Below are positions 25,748-34,870 of a stretch of 64,000 bases of DNA, in pieces. The position numbers and the translations under genes were made by a program. Within the stretch, counting starts at the first letter, position 1; every line of letters starts with the position of its first letter. Source of the stretch: an uncultured Clostridia bacterium (GTDB lineage Bacteria; Bacillota; Clostridia; Oscillospirales; Acutalibacteraceae); NCBI GenBank assembly GCA_944412495.1, contig CALYBL010000020.1, positions 1 to 64,000 on the forward strand. Direction: 5' to 3'. The notes below the pieces were generated by a model, which saw only the letters and a program-made list of their open reading frames with translations, made no database searches and had not been told where the DNA came from.

Positions 25748-26366
25748 TTGTCATCTCCCGCTACAAGGGCCGTTTTAACGGCCGTATTATGAAGCTGCTC
25801 TCAAGCCGAATGGTCATAAAAGCAGCATATTTAAAACCACGCTTTGCGTTTTCCGTGCTGTGCGATAATAATCCGCGGCAGCAAAAGCTTAAGAACTTTA
25901 TAGCTTGTTTTTACCCTATAAGTCACGCTGCGCGGCGCAAAACGGCAAACTGTCAAATATATTCTCTCCTTGCGGCATTAAAGCGGCAAAGGTATGACGC
26001 TTAAGCTCACAGCGGTGCTTGCACATGTCCGGCATGACAAGGGATTTTGTCTGGATACATGCCGGCCGGGCACTGCACAGTATCGAAATCAGCAATTATC
26101 GTTGCTTACTGCCGGATATACTCATCTGACATGGCAGTTCAAAGCCGCCCACGGGGAGCACATATCCTATCATGCCGATTATGCGCTGCAGCCGGCCGCA
26201 GGGAGCAAAAATATATATTATATCACCGCTGCTTAAGGCTGAGCGCTTACATATCGGTCACGTCAAATCCAAATGCACTGCATAGAACATATATGAATCG
26301 TTACGCCGGCGTTGGCAGCAAAGTCCGAGAAGATATGCCGGAATGCTGTGCGCTTTGCCTTTTTCA
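25748..26366. other. Intergenic stretch, nothing seen
   Basis: Must include the sbcD promoter on the minus strand. No convincing gene, repeat or RNA is evident. Confidence 0.5.
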
Positions 26367-27086
26367 TCAGTCCGAGCTATGCCCCAAGTCGGGCTTTATG
26401 CCGAAAACATCGGGCTTTATGGGAATAACATCCCTGAAAACCGCGGTATGCTGCGGCGTTATTATCCTGTCCTCGTGCACACTGCCGAAAAACCAATGCC
26501 TGAACTCACAGGCACGGTTAAGCTCCTCAAAATATCCGTTTAGCTTATTCACCTTGTCAATCTTTCCGGAGCGCAGCAGAATTGAGCTTTTGACAAGGGA
26601 CGGAGGCTCATGCGTGACAATAAAGTCAACCTTGCAGTTGTTTTCGTCAATCTTTTCGGCACCCTCCTCCATCTCGTCAGGCGTTGGGAGCTCCTGACGC
26701 CACCATGTGACGTGCTCGTTTCGCATCTCACGGTCCTGGCTCTCTCCGCCGCCGAAGGTGAAAAATTTTATGCCCTCTATGTTAAATATCTGTCCGCGGT
26801 TCATATGAAACAGGTTGCCGGATATGCGGTGCACCCTGCCGCCCTTCCAAACCGTCTGGCGGTAAGAATAGAGCAGATCGTAATTTTCGTGCGTGCCGTC
26901 GACAAAGCAAATATTGTATTTTCTGCTGCCGAGATATTCGAGCAGCTTTTTTTCGCTCTTGCTGCCGTCCCATATAAAGCCAAAATCCCCGCATATAATA
27001 AGCGTGTCTCCCGCCTTAAGCCTCCGTATTCTGCGGTCCAGCCAGCGCGACTCGTCGCCGTGCATATCGCCTGTTATATATACCAA
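26367..27086 (-). CDS. Calcineurin-like metallophosphoesterase
   Basis: The 239-residue protein has the phosphoesterase metal motifs 'YITGDMHGD', 'LIICGDFGFIW', 'FVDGTHENYD' and 'FIVTHEPP'. A second conserved block reads 'FFTFGGGESQDREMR'. It hydrolyses phosphomono- or diester bonds; the substrate is unknown. I chose a TTG start at 27086 (M-V-Y-I-T-G-D), which has GGAG 8 nt upstream and matches the usual N-terminus. An in-frame GTG at 27095 lies inside the ribosome site. It is divergent from dacF. Confidence 0.85.
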   Translation of the reverse strand: MVYITGDMHGDESRWLDRRIRRLKAGDTLIICGDFGFIWDGSKSEKKLLEYLGSRKYNICFVDGTHENYDLLYSYRQTVWKGGRVHRISGNLFHMNRGQIFNIEGIKFFTFGGGESQDREMRNEHVTWWRQELPTPDEMEEGAEKIDENNCKVDFIVTHEPPSLVKSSILLRSGKIDKVNKLNGYFEELNRACEFRHWFFGSVHEDRIITPQHTAVFRDVIPIKPDVFGIKPDLGHSSD

Positions 27087-27232
27087 AATTTCCACTCCCC
27101 GGAAAAAATTAATTTTCTGTCTTTAATTTAAGGCATAATTAAGATATAATAAAAAGTAATATGTCTGTTTTGTCTGATTTTGCGTGGGACAAGTCCCTGC
27201 ATATATAATACAACATTATTGGAGCAATTTCT

Positions 27233-28615
27233 ATGGTAAAAAGACTTCTCGCCGTAATTTTAATGACAATTGCCGTTTTTTGCTGTACGATTCCAGCGGC
27301 GGCGGCATACGAGCCTACGACCTTTGAGGTGACCGCCAACGCCGCAATGCTCGTGAGCCTTGATACAGGAGAGGTCTTATACTCCAAAAATCCTGATGAA
27401 AGAGTCTACCCTGCTTCCCTTACAAAGATTATGACCGCAGTCGTTGCCATTGAGAATATAGATGACTTCGAAAACACGATAATGACGACGTCACAGCATG
27501 CTATTGACGTACTGTACGGGACCGATTCCTCCGTATTCGGACTTAAGCCCGGCGAGCAGCTCTCTGCCAGGGACATGCTGTATGTTATGCTGATACACTC
27601 TGCCAACGAGTCCGCTAATGTCATTGCTGAGCACATTGCCGGCAGCATAGACGCCTTTGTCGTACTTATGAACAAAAAGGCTGAAGAGCTCGGTATGACG
27701 AACACCAATTATGTGAATCCGCACGGCCTGCATGATGAAAATCACTATACGACCGCATCGGATATGTACAAGCTCGTGTCATATGCCATGGAGCTGCCGC
27801 TGTTTATGGAGATTTGCACCTGTGCTTCATACACTGTTCCGCCTACAAACATGAACAGCAGTTCGCGCACTATAGCGTCGACAAACCTGCTTATGCTGCC
27901 GAATTCGGGATATTATTACCAATACGCTTCCGGCATAAAAACCGGTTACACCGACCCGGCGGGACGCTGCCTAATTTCCACCGCCAGCAAGGACGGCTAC
28001 TCTTACTTAAGCATTGTCATGGGCTGCCCTGTCAGGGACGCCTCCGGACAGATGATAAGGGACGACATGACGGTTACGGCCAATTTGTTCAAATGGGCGT
28101 TTGATAATTTTGAATACCGGCGCATTATCAGCACGGCAGACCCGATAAGCGGCGTCACTGTGGATAATGCGTGGGACACTGACTACATGCAGCTGTTCCC
28201 GCAGCAGGACTGTTATGCGCTTATACCTTCCGACGCAGATATTTCAACAATAACTACTAAGGTATCGCTGATAAGCGACAGTGTCGATGCACCCATAAAT
28301 CAAGGCGATGTGCTCGGCAGCTGCGAGTTTTACCTCGCCGAGGAAAAGATAGCCGAAGTCCCGCTTGTCGCCGGCGGCAGTGTTGAGCGCAGCACGGTGC
28401 TTTATATTCTGTCCGGCATAAGGGACATATCTGCGCTGACGTGGTTCAGGGCTATAGTAATAATAATACTTGTACTTATATTGATTATTATTACGCTGCG
28501 CACTGTACAGAAAAGCCGGCAGCGTCAGGCCCAGAGGCTCGCACGCCAGCGCGAACGCCAAAAGGAAGAGCAGCGCAGGCGCCAGCAGGAGATATCACGC
28601 AGGCGGCGGTATTAA
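27233..28615 (+). CDS. dacF: D-alanyl-D-alanine carboxypeptidase (DacF/PBP5 type)
   Basis: The 460-residue protein trims D-Ala from peptidoglycan stem peptides. Signal peptide residues 1-25 (ends AAAA), SLTK at Ser62-Lys65 (nucleophile), SAN at 123-125 and KTG at 236-238 are all intact. A C-terminal domain (about 275-380) precedes an unusually clear transmembrane helix ('AIVIIILVLILIIITL', about 403-420) and a 40-residue tail of Arg/Gln repeats. Standard PBP5 has an amphipathic anchor, so a full membrane helix with a basic cytoplasmic tail is notable. TTGGAG precedes the ATG. A terminator lies at 28709. Confidence 0.93.
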   Translation: MVKRLLAVILMTIAVFCCTIPAAAAYEPTTFEVTANAAMLVSLDTGEVLYSKNPDERVYPASLTKIMTAVVAIENIDDFENTIMTTSQHAIDVLYGTDSSVFGLKPGEQLSARDMLYVMLIHSANESANVIAEHIAGSIDAFVVLMNKKAEELGMTNTNYVNPHGLHDENHYTTASDMYKLVSYAMELPLFMEICTCASYTVPPTNMNSSSRTIASTNLLMLPNSGYYYQYASGIKTGYTDPAGRCLISTASKDGYSYLSIVMGCPVRDASGQMIRDDMTVTANLFKWAFDNFEYRRIISTADPISGVTVDNAWDTDYMQLFPQQDCYALIPSDADISTITTKVSLISDSVDAPINQGDVLGSCEFYLAEEKIAEVPLVAGGSVERSTVLYILSGIRDISALTWFRAIVIIILVLILIIITLRTVQKSRQRQAQRLARQRERQKEEQRRRQQEISRRRRY

Positions 28616-28708
28616 TCCGCATTTGGCTGCGGCCATGACGAGGCTCTATTTACGGGAAAATTTATTTCTTTATGTTCTGCCGAAAAGCTATTTGATTATT
28701 TATAAGCC

Positions 28709-28740
28709 AAGCCGCCGTTTTTTCCGGCGGCTTCTTCAAT
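28709..28740 (+). terminator. Rho-independent terminator of dacF
   Basis: AAGCCGCCG (28709-28717) pairs with CGGCGGCTT (28725-28733), followed by CTTC. Only a short U-tract follows. Confidence 0.7.
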
Positions 28741-28850
28741 TTTTGAAGTGATTAGCGGCTTTATATCTTCGCCTTGCTGATGCATTTTACAAGTAAGCCG
28801 GCCGGCAGTGTGCTTTACTGCTGTCACAGCCTGCTTGATATATTGCCAAT

Positions 28851-28885
28851 AAAAATGCCGCAAATACTTGCGGCATTTTCCTTTT
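28851..28885. terminator. Bidirectional terminator
   Basis: AAAATGCCGCAA pairs with TTGCGGCATTTT around ATAC. It is suited to end both dacF and the minus-strand gene at 29124. Confidence 0.8.
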
Positions 28886-29123
28886 GACATCCAAGCAGCA
28901 TATTTTAATTAAATGCCGCTTACAGATTATCCTCTGTTTCATATCACCATATTCGATTTGCTTTGTTATCCCAAGCTTGCCATATGCAATAAATCTTTAT
29001 ATGCAAGACTGTTTTTTCTTATCCGCAGGCTAATAATAAGAGCCGGCGGCAGGCTCTTGGGAAAAGTACCAGGCAGCATGCCAAAATTACCCCGGTACAG
29101 CTAAGCACAAGCTCGTGCATGCC

Positions 29124-29807
29124 TTATCTGACAATTCTGCCGCCGCATTTTTTACATAACATAGCTCCTGGGCTTATTCCGGCGCCGCATACCCTGCATT
29201 TCATATGTGCGCTTGCTATAAGGAGCACCGGTGAAGCGCTTCTTAACTGTACAAATCTGAGCAGCGCGAGCAGGCTGTTTATCTGCAAAAACTGTATGCT
29301 TAGTAAAAATGAAGCAAGTCCAAGCGCCATGCACAGCATAATTTTTATAATCCTTGTCTTTTTTACGCTTAACGCCTGACTGTAAAATATGCACAGCAAA
29401 ACAAGAGCAAAGCACAGCAGCGCAAGGCCAATATTCATCCATGCTGTGATATATTCCCCGGAAGGAATCATATGGCGGCAGTAAATCAGCGGCTCACTTC
29501 TTCCGTTTAAATCGGATATATATAAAAACAATGCAAGTGAGATGCTGCATAATATATGTGTCGTAACATATAAAAAGCCGAGGATATATGACCGTCTTTC
29601 TCCATTTCTTGCGGAGGATATGGCGTATGTCAAAAGAGCTGCAAGCTTTGCTGTACCCAGCACAAGACCCAGCCATGAGCTAAAGGCGGCCGCAATCATC
29701 TGCCAGAAATCCAGCAGAAGCATAATTATAATTACGGAATTGCTGCTCCGCCATGGCTGCCATGCCGCTTTCACAGCTTGCTCCCCCTTTTGATTGCCAA
29801 GTTCCAT
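29124..29807 (-). CDS. Membrane protein with C-terminal zinc ribbon
   Basis: This 227-residue protein has about five hydrophobic segments between residues 20 and 195, then a zinc-ribbon end 'CRVCGAGISPGAMLCKKCGG' with two CxxC knuckles. Zinc ribbons of this type are common on Firmicute membrane proteins of unknown role. I chose ATG 29807 because AAGGAG is 8-9 nt upstream; the longer frame to 29870 lacks a site. Function unknown. Confidence 0.75.
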   Translation of the reverse strand: MELGNQKGEQAVKAAWQPWRSSNSVIIIMLLLDFWQMIAAAFSSWLGLVLGTAKLAALLTYAISSARNGERRSYILGFLYVTTHILCSISLALFLYISDLNGRSEPLIYCRHMIPSGEYITAWMNIGLALLCFALVLLCIFYSQALSVKKTRIIKIMLCMALGLASFLLSIQFLQINSLLALLRFVQLRSASPVLLIASAHMKCRVCGAGISPGAMLCKKCGGRIVR

Positions 29808-30203
29808 TCTCTGTTTGCTCCTTCCCGGAGCTTTATTTAACCTTGAGCTATTTACAGTCACTAAAAGCATGCGCTGTCAAATTATAAAGCAAATATAAGA
29901 CAAAGCATAACATTGCATTAATTGCAAAGCTGAGTATAAGCGTTACAAATGCGGCATTTAAAAGCCCTATAGATAATCCCAACATACCTATTCTGTATAT
30001 CTCTTATAGTTGTGACAGATATGACAGTTACGCAGGCAATGAATAAGCTCCGCATCCGCAGGTCACGCTATTAATGGCTGCGCCGCGCTCCACACAACAA
30101 GGTGCATATAAATACAGCCTTCACCAAAATATAGCATTATTATACTCAATATATTAAGCATAGTCAAGTAATTAAGTATGTTACACTTTATCTGGTGAGA
30201 TAA
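29808..30203. other. Intergenic stretch between divergent genes
   Basis: AT-rich and non-coding by appearance. Must carry promoters for the minus-strand membrane protein and the plus-strand regulator. TATACT and TATATT boxes near 30140 are candidate -10 elements, without clear -35 partners. Confidence 0.45.
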
Positions 30204-30404
30204 TTGATAAGTTACGAGCCGTTTTACAGCACCCTGCTGAAAAAGGGTATTACCGAATATCATCTTATTTTCAAGCAGGGCTTTTCTGCAAATACCATAC
30301 ACAGAATTAAGCATGGCAAGGCGATAAGCACAGCCACGCTGGACGCTTTATGCTATGTTTTAAATTGTGAGGTTGAGGACATTATTAAGCATGTAAAGGA
30401 ATAA
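30204..30404 (+). CDS. Small XRE-family DNA-binding protein
   Basis: The 66-residue protein is a single helix-turn-helix domain of the Cro/CI (YozG-like) type: 'YSTLLKKGITEYHLI', recognition-helix region 'SANTIHRIKHGKAIST', then 'TLDALCYVLNCEVEDII'. It starts at TTG with GGTGAG 5 nt upstream. Such short regulators are common in Clostridia and usually act as dimers on nearby genes. The target is unknown. Confidence 0.85.
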   Translation: MISYEPFYSTLLKKGITEYHLIFKQGFSANTIHRIKHGKAISTATLDALCYVLNCEVEDIIKHVKE

Positions 30405-30470
30405 TTGGCGGGAAAACATTTACAGCACCTACTGATATTCCCGGCGGAATGCTTTGTTGACTATACAAAA

Positions 30471-30510
30471 AATAAAACCGTTCACCTTGACAGTGAACGG
30501 TTTTATTTTT
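30471..30510. terminator. Bidirectional terminator
   Basis: AAAACCGTTCAC pairs with GTGAACGGTTTT, followed by ATTTTT on the plus side; A-rich on the other. It lies between the XRE gene and the convergent anti-sigma gene. Confidence 0.9.
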
Positions 30511-30629
30511 ATCAGCAGTCAGACAGCTTCCCGCCGTCAGACGACTTGTACTGTTGTATTGTGCTCATACTATTAAAGATATGCAAAACGGTGTTTTTAG
30601 AGTATTGTTATATTGTTGTTATACGCACA

Positions 30630-32363
30630 TTAATCATCCCTGTCGCGCTCATGGGATATAATAGTACCGTTGGCAGAAACAACATACTCATATTCGTAGC
30701 CGCCGTATTTAAACTCAATTTCATATTCCCTGCGGCCATCGTCATAATCAGCTTCGGCCTTTATTTCATAGGCGCTGCTTTCAGATACTCCCGCATGTGC
30801 AAATGCCACCTGTTTTGCCGCATCAAGTCCTATATCGCCGGACTGATTGCCGCTGCCCTGACCGTTGCCCGAGCCGTTATTTGTACCGGTGTTGTTCTGC
30901 GGGCGTTTGTTTTCTAGGTCATAGGACAAAATGGTACCGTCGGCAGCCGATATAACATAATCATATTCGACACCGCCGGAATGAAATTCTATCTCATACT
31001 CCTTGCGGCCGTCGTCATAATCGGTTTCGGACTTGATTAAGGTCACATTGCTCTCGGTCACGCCGGCATGAGCAAACGCCGCCTGCTTCGCGGCCTCAAG
31101 CCCTATATCATTGCTCTGAGATGTGCCGGAGTTCACACTGCCCTGATTGTTTGCCGTGCCTTGATTGTTGTTCGCTTGGCCGCCGGATACGCTCTGAGAG
31201 CCGGAGCTCGTATTGCTTTGTCCGCCGGAGCCGTTCTGATTTGCCGCGCCTTGACCATTTCCGCCGTTTTGGCTGCCGGAGCCGCTCTGAGAGCTGCCGT
31301 GAGAATGTCCGGCCGAATCGCATGGCTCAGACTCACGGCTCATAATTACGCCGGTAGTGGCATTTATGCTGTATTCATACTCAGTACCGTCCGCGCAGAA
31401 TTCAACGTCATATTCCACAGCGCCGTCGTCATAATCTATTTTTACTTCTTTAAGGATAATGCTGTCTGCACTTGCTCCGGCATCGGCAGCTGCTATCTCC
31501 TTAGCCCTGTCGGAGCCGATATATGCCTGCTCGCTCGCGCTGCCGACAGATGCTATTCCGCTCTGCGACGCACTGCCCTGTGATTCGAGCAGCAGATTCA
31601 GCTCGTTTATAGAAAGGGCCGCAAGCTCATTTTCCGGAAGCAGAGGATTGGCAGTCGTAAGGGTGTGCACAAGCGTTGCCTTGCCGAGCGATATTCCGTA
31701 CTTATTCGCTATTTCCGCAGCTGCAGCGTCAGTATCCGATGAGGATATGCTCTGACTGAGAACAGCACCGTTTATTGACTGCGAGGACAGTATCCGGTTT
31801 ATTTCATCTACTATTCTCTGCTGCATCTGTGCGCCGTGCACTGCGTCGTCATCCTCCACCGTAACCAATATGGAGTTTGAAGCGCTGTCTATATAGCCGT
31901 ACTTGCACATTGAGCCGAGCAGTGCATTTACCGTTACGTTCAGGTCTGTGCCCTTAAGGTCCATACCGTCGAGTATCTTTTCCGCGTCGGCGTTGTTAGC
32001 CGCTACATCCAGAACTATTTCCTTGGAGTTCAGTTTAATCTCTATGCTTGGATTTACATCGAGAACAATACCCGATGCCACCGCTATATTACTCATATAA
32101 TATGCCGTACCGAACAATGACGAAGCCGCCACTACGGCTACAGCCGCGGCCACAGACACCCACTTTATCCAGCCTCTTTTCTTATTTTTGCTTTCAGCGG
32201 ATGCGTTTTTAATAGCTGTGTTTTCAATGCTTATTACGTTATCCATATTACTGTAATCCTCCCGCCCGCACGCCGAAAGAATCTTCTCAAGCCTTCCGTC
32301 GTCGGCCGGCAGAACATGGTCCACTGCTGTTTTTATCTTGCTCTCAAGCGTTTTGTTGTCCAT
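30630..32363 (-). CDS. RsgI-like anti-sigma factor with three PepSY domains
   Basis: The 577-residue protein has a cytoplasmic N-terminus (1-65), one membrane helix ('WVSVAAAVAVVAASSLFGTAYY', about 68-90, given here in part), an RsgI-type extracytoplasmic domain starting 'GIVLDVNPSIEIKLN' (about 97-111), and three PepSY domains joined by Ser/Gly/Asn/Gln-rich linkers. Each PepSY contains a D-Y-D-D-G-x-x-E-Y-(D/E)-(V/I)-E-F signature. RsgI proteins hold back a sigma factor until an outside signal is sensed. The 20-bp overlap with the ECF sigma gene fits a sigma/anti-sigma pair. AAGGAGG precedes the ATG. Confidence 0.85.
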   Translation of the reverse strand: MDNKTLESKIKTAVDHVLPADDGRLEKILSACGREDYSNMDNVISIENTAIKNASAESKNKKRGWIKWVSVAAAVAVVAASSLFGTAYYMSNIAVASGIVLDVNPSIEIKLNSKEIVLDVAANNADAEKILDGMDLKGTDLNVTVNALLGSMCKYGYIDSASNSILVTVEDDDAVHGAQMQQRIVDEINRILSSQSINGAVLSQSISSSDTDAAAAEIANKYGISLGKATLVHTLTTANPLLPENELAALSINELNLLLESQGSASQSGIASVGSASEQAYIGSDRAKEIAAADAGASADSIILKEVKIDYDDGAVEYDVEFCADGTEYEYSINATTGVIMSRESEPCDSAGHSHGSSQSGSGSQNGGNGQGAANQNGSGGQSNTSSGSQSVSGGQANNNQGTANNQGSVNSGTSQSNDIGLEAAKQAAFAHAGVTESNVTLIKSETDYDDGRKEYEIEFHSGGVEYDYVISAADGTILSYDLENKRPQNNTGTNNGSGNGQGSGNQSGDIGLDAAKQVAFAHAGVSESSAYEIKAEADYDDGRREYEIEFKYGGYEYEYVVSANGTIISHERDRDD

Positions 32364-32922
32364 GCTCAGATTCCTCCTTCAGTGCTTTTTTCATTTTTTT
32401 GAGCGCCCTGTTGTACTTTGACAGTACCGTGGGCAGGGGCAGGCAAAGCAGCTCGCTTATCTCCCTGAACTTCATTCCCGCCGAAATATGCAGCAGAATT
32501 ATCCTTTGCTCTTCTTTTGCAAGGCCCGTAAGGAGCTGACGCAGCACGTGCTTATCCTCAGGCGTTAGCTCATCGGACCCTTCTTCTATTCTGCTCCATT
32601 CTTCTTCGGAAAGCGTGGTGTCAAGTCTGCTTTTACGCAGCTTCATAAGCGCGGTGTTTTTTGCTATGCCGAAAATCCATGCCATCGGGCTGCCGGGCTT
32701 ATAGCTGCCTGCGGATTTGAATAGCGCAACGTATGTGTCCTGCATTGCGTCCTCCGCGTCGTGCGGACTGAGATATGAAAGCAAAAATGCATAAACGGCC
32801 GTTTTTGTATTCTCATACAGAGATGAGAAGGCTTCCATATCGCCCTGCGCTATCTTTATCAGCTGGCTGCCTGTGTCCTGCGCGGCATTTTCTTTTTCTG
32901 CAGAAATTGTAAAAATTATCAT
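32344..32922 (-). CDS. ECF RNA polymerase sigma factor
   Basis: The 192-residue protein has region 2 ('MEAFSSLYENTKTAVYAFLL' through 'DAEDAMQDTYVALFKSAG') and region 4 ('LAKEEQRIILLHISAGMKFREISELL', in part, then 'PTVLSKYNRALKKMKKAL'). It directs RNA polymerase to a small regulon when its anti-sigma partner, encoded immediately downstream with overlap, is inactivated. ECF systems usually autoregulate, but I could not identify a promoter motif. The ribosome site is weak. The N-terminal 15 residues may not be used. Confidence 0.9.
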   Translation of the reverse strand: MIIFTISAEKENAAQDTGSQLIKIAQGDMEAFSSLYENTKTAVYAFLLSYLSPHDAEDAMQDTYVALFKSAGSYKPGSPMAWIFGIAKNTALMKLRKSRLDTTLSEEEWSRIEEGSDELTPEDKHVLRQLLTGLAKEEQRIILLHISAGMKFREISELLCLPLPTVLSKYNRALKKMKKALKEESEHGQQNA

Positions 32923-33278
32923 GGTCTGCTTTTCCGCCCTTATAAAGTAATTGCAGCAATACGTCTTTTTATTGCATGAAAATAAAAAATTTTTCTGATT
33001 AAATTATATATATAACATTATTTGATTTCAACTATAATAATTTTAAAGCAGGCTTATTTCTTAATTGTCCTATTAAATGCATTTTCAAGTAAATGCTCAT
33101 CATTTTTAAAAAAATATTTCGCAAAACAAAAGATTGACTAAATCCGCGGTGTGTTGTATACTTATTTAGCGGCTTTGTAAATTCAGAGCCTAACTGGACT
33201 ATATTGTGTGCGGGAAATGAATATATAAAATATATCCGTCTGCCATATTTAAATTGTATAGCTTCAAAAATTAAATAT
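32923..33278. other. Intergenic stretch between the sigma gene and tRNA-Ala
   Basis: AT-rich. Holds the promoter of the sigma/anti-sigma operon (minus) and of tRNA-Ala (plus). TTGACT at about 33132 with TATACT at about 33156 (18-bp spacing) is a candidate promoter reading toward the tRNA. No gene is seen. Confidence 0.45.
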
Positions 33279-33354
33279 GGGCCTGTAGCTCAGTTGGGAG
33301 AGCGTTCGGTTCGCATCCGAGAGGTCAAGGGTTCGAATCCCTCCAGGTCCACCA
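33279..33354 (+). tRNA. tRNA-Ala (CGC)
   Basis: Acceptor GGGCCTG pairs with CAGGTCC, including the G3-U70 wobble that defines alanine tRNAs. The anticodon loop TTCGCAT gives CGC (reads GCG). T-loop GGTTCGAATCC and an encoded ACCA end are present. A terminator hairpin begins directly after CCA. Confidence 0.95.
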
Positions 33355-33411
33355 CCAGGCTGAGCCTGGACGCAGTTCGCGTTCAGACTTGGCTTTTTAT
33401 TTTACTCCATC
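33355..33411 (+). terminator. Terminator of tRNA-Ala
   Basis: CCAGGCTGAGCCTGGACGC folds on itself, or in a longer form with GTTCAGACTTGGC, followed by TTTTTATTTT. The same sequence type recurs at 8797, 8878, 11707 (all minus) and 33511 (plus). Confidence 0.75.
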
Positions 33412-33562
33412 GCCCGCGGCGTTAATCTTGTTTTTAATAACCTAAAGAAATTACACGGGTTGACGTCTGTACACTGAAACGGCTCAATATCTTTTTTGTT
33501 GTCTCTTCCCACCAGGCTGAGCCTGGACGCGTGTTCGCGTTTAGATTTTAGCTTTTTTAGTT
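33357..33562 (+). repeat. tRNA-terminator spacer repeat, inverted copy of 11590-11744
   Basis: From the tRNA-Ala terminator to GTTGTCTCTT at about 33508 the sequence is a near-identical, inverted copy of 11590-11744 (about 150 bp). It then continues with a second GGCTGAGCCTGGACGCG hairpin and TTTTTT (33511-33558). The order 'tRNA end - terminator - tRNA-end-like piece - terminator' suggests a former tRNA cluster of which only tRNA-Ala survives. Confidence 0.7.
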
Positions 33563-33803
33563 CTGTATACACAAAATTAAACTGATATATTTAACAGCAT
33601 TAAAAACTCACGAAATTTTAAGTCACTAAGGCTAAAACTGAAATATATTTTTGTACCTATGGGGCGTCAACATAGATGTAATATTGATGGACGCTTCTGC
33701 AAAATTACCAACGCGTTCGTTTTATGCCGTCCATGTTGATGCTAAGCATTGCGGCATTTGGCCATATTTTACCTTGCACTGTCTTGATATTCTTCATGTA
33801 ATT
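33563..33803. other. Intergenic stretch, nothing seen
   Basis: AT-rich between the tRNA repeat and the ricT terminator. An open frame at 33705-33992 on the minus strand runs through the terminator and into ricT and is rejected. Confidence 0.5.
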
Positions 33804-33836
33804 AAAAAAGTCTCCCGGTGACCGGGAGACTTTTTT
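33804..33836. terminator. Bidirectional terminator after ricT
   Basis: AAAAAAGTCTCCCGGT and ACCGGGAGACTTTTTT form a near-perfect palindromic hairpin with a very small loop. Confidence 0.95.
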
Positions 33837-33876
33837 GATATTACTGATAAAAGCATTGTGTACAAAAGTCCGTCTG

Positions 33877-34779
33877 TTATTCAAAAAGCTCTGCGTCAAG
33901 CGAAGCGTCGATCTCCTCTTCCCTTTCTGCCTTGCCTCCCGATTTTCCTTTCTGCCTTTTATTACTTCCGCCTTTAAGTATTCTGATATCACCTATTCCA
34001 TACTGTACCGGCAGTGCATCGGGATTCTTGGACAAGCGTACCTTTAAGGTGCCGCAGAGAAGATTGCTTTCCTCAACAACACCCTCTCCGTCAGGGGTTT
34101 TTACAAGCGAGCCTGCCTTCGGCATCAAGGCTATGAGCTCCTCATATACGTCCTGCTCATACTTTAGGCAGCACATCAGCCGTCCGCATACTCCGGAAAT
34201 CTTTACCGGATTTAATGACAGCCCCTGCTCCTTAGCCATTTTTATTGATACCGGCTGAAACTCATTCAGAAATCTCATGCAGCAGAATGGCTGACCGCAT
34301 ATGCCGAGTCCGCCCAGCAGCTTCGCCTCGTCCCTTACGCCTATCTGGCGCAGCTCGATTCTTGTCTTAAATATCGATGCGAGATCCTTTACAAGATTTC
34401 TGAAATCCACCCTGCCGTCGGCGGTGAAGTAGAAAAGTATTTTACTGCTGTCAAAAGAATATTCGACGTCGACAAGCTTCATGTCAAGCTTATGCTCCGC
34501 TATTTTCTTTGCGCATATGTCGAAGGCTTCCTTCTCCTTGCGGCCGTTTTCCTCCGCTCTTTTAACATCCTCGTCAGTTGCAACTCGTATTATTTTCCGC
34601 AAAGGCTTGACTATCTTATCCTCCGGTACGTCGGTATTCGATATGCAGACTGTCCCGCACTCAAGACCTCTGGCCGTTTCAACAACCACCATCTGCCCTT
34701 TCTCAAATTTTAATGATGATGGGTCAAAGTAATACATTTTCCCTGTATCCTTAAACCTTACGCCTATTACCTCTGTCAT
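33877..34779 (-). CDS. ricT: RicT/YaaT, PSP1-domain regulator of RNA processing
   Basis: The 300-residue protein carries the PSP1 domain with the conserved Cys set: 'GLGICGQPFCCMRFL' and 'GVCGRLMCCLKYE' (about 155-215). In Bacillus RicT (YaaT) works with RicA/RicF as an Fe-S-bearing complex that steers RNase Y and affects competence, sporulation and biofilm genes. The C-terminus is rich in Lys/Glu. GGAGAG precedes the ATG. It follows holB as in Bacillus (yaaO-tmk-...-holB-yaaT). Confidence 0.93.
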   Translation of the reverse strand: MTEVIGVRFKDTGKMYYFDPSSLKFEKGQMVVVETARGLECGTVCISNTDVPEDKIVKPLRKIIRVATDEDVKRAEENGRKEKEAFDICAKKIAEHKLDMKLVDVEYSFDSSKILFYFTADGRVDFRNLVKDLASIFKTRIELRQIGVRDEAKLLGGLGICGQPFCCMRFLNEFQPVSIKMAKEQGLSLNPVKISGVCGRLMCCLKYEQDVYEELIALMPKAGSLVKTPDGEGVVEESNLLCGTLKVRLSKNPDALPVQYGIGDIRILKGGSNKRQKGKSGGKAEREEEIDASLDAELFE

Positions 34780-34870
34780 AAAGCTCTCCTATTAAAACTT
34801 TGATTATTGCTATGAATCTACATCGGCCAATATTGTCTGACATACTTCTCCGATATGCCGGCCGCCGGTT

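Larger units (their letters stand above)
28616..29123. other. Intergenic stretch with two terminators
   Basis: Between dacF and a convergent membrane-protein gene. Contains two clear hairpins (28709-28735 and 28851-28885). An open frame at 28696-28890 on the minus strand runs through both hairpins and is rejected. Confidence 0.6.

Noticed and set aside
28696..28890. 64-residue minus-strand frame
   Set aside because: It spans two terminator hairpins and has no ribosome site.
33204..33425. 73-residue open frame with the string VAQLGERSV
   Set aside because: It is a translation of tRNA-Ala and its flanks, a well-known false gene pattern.
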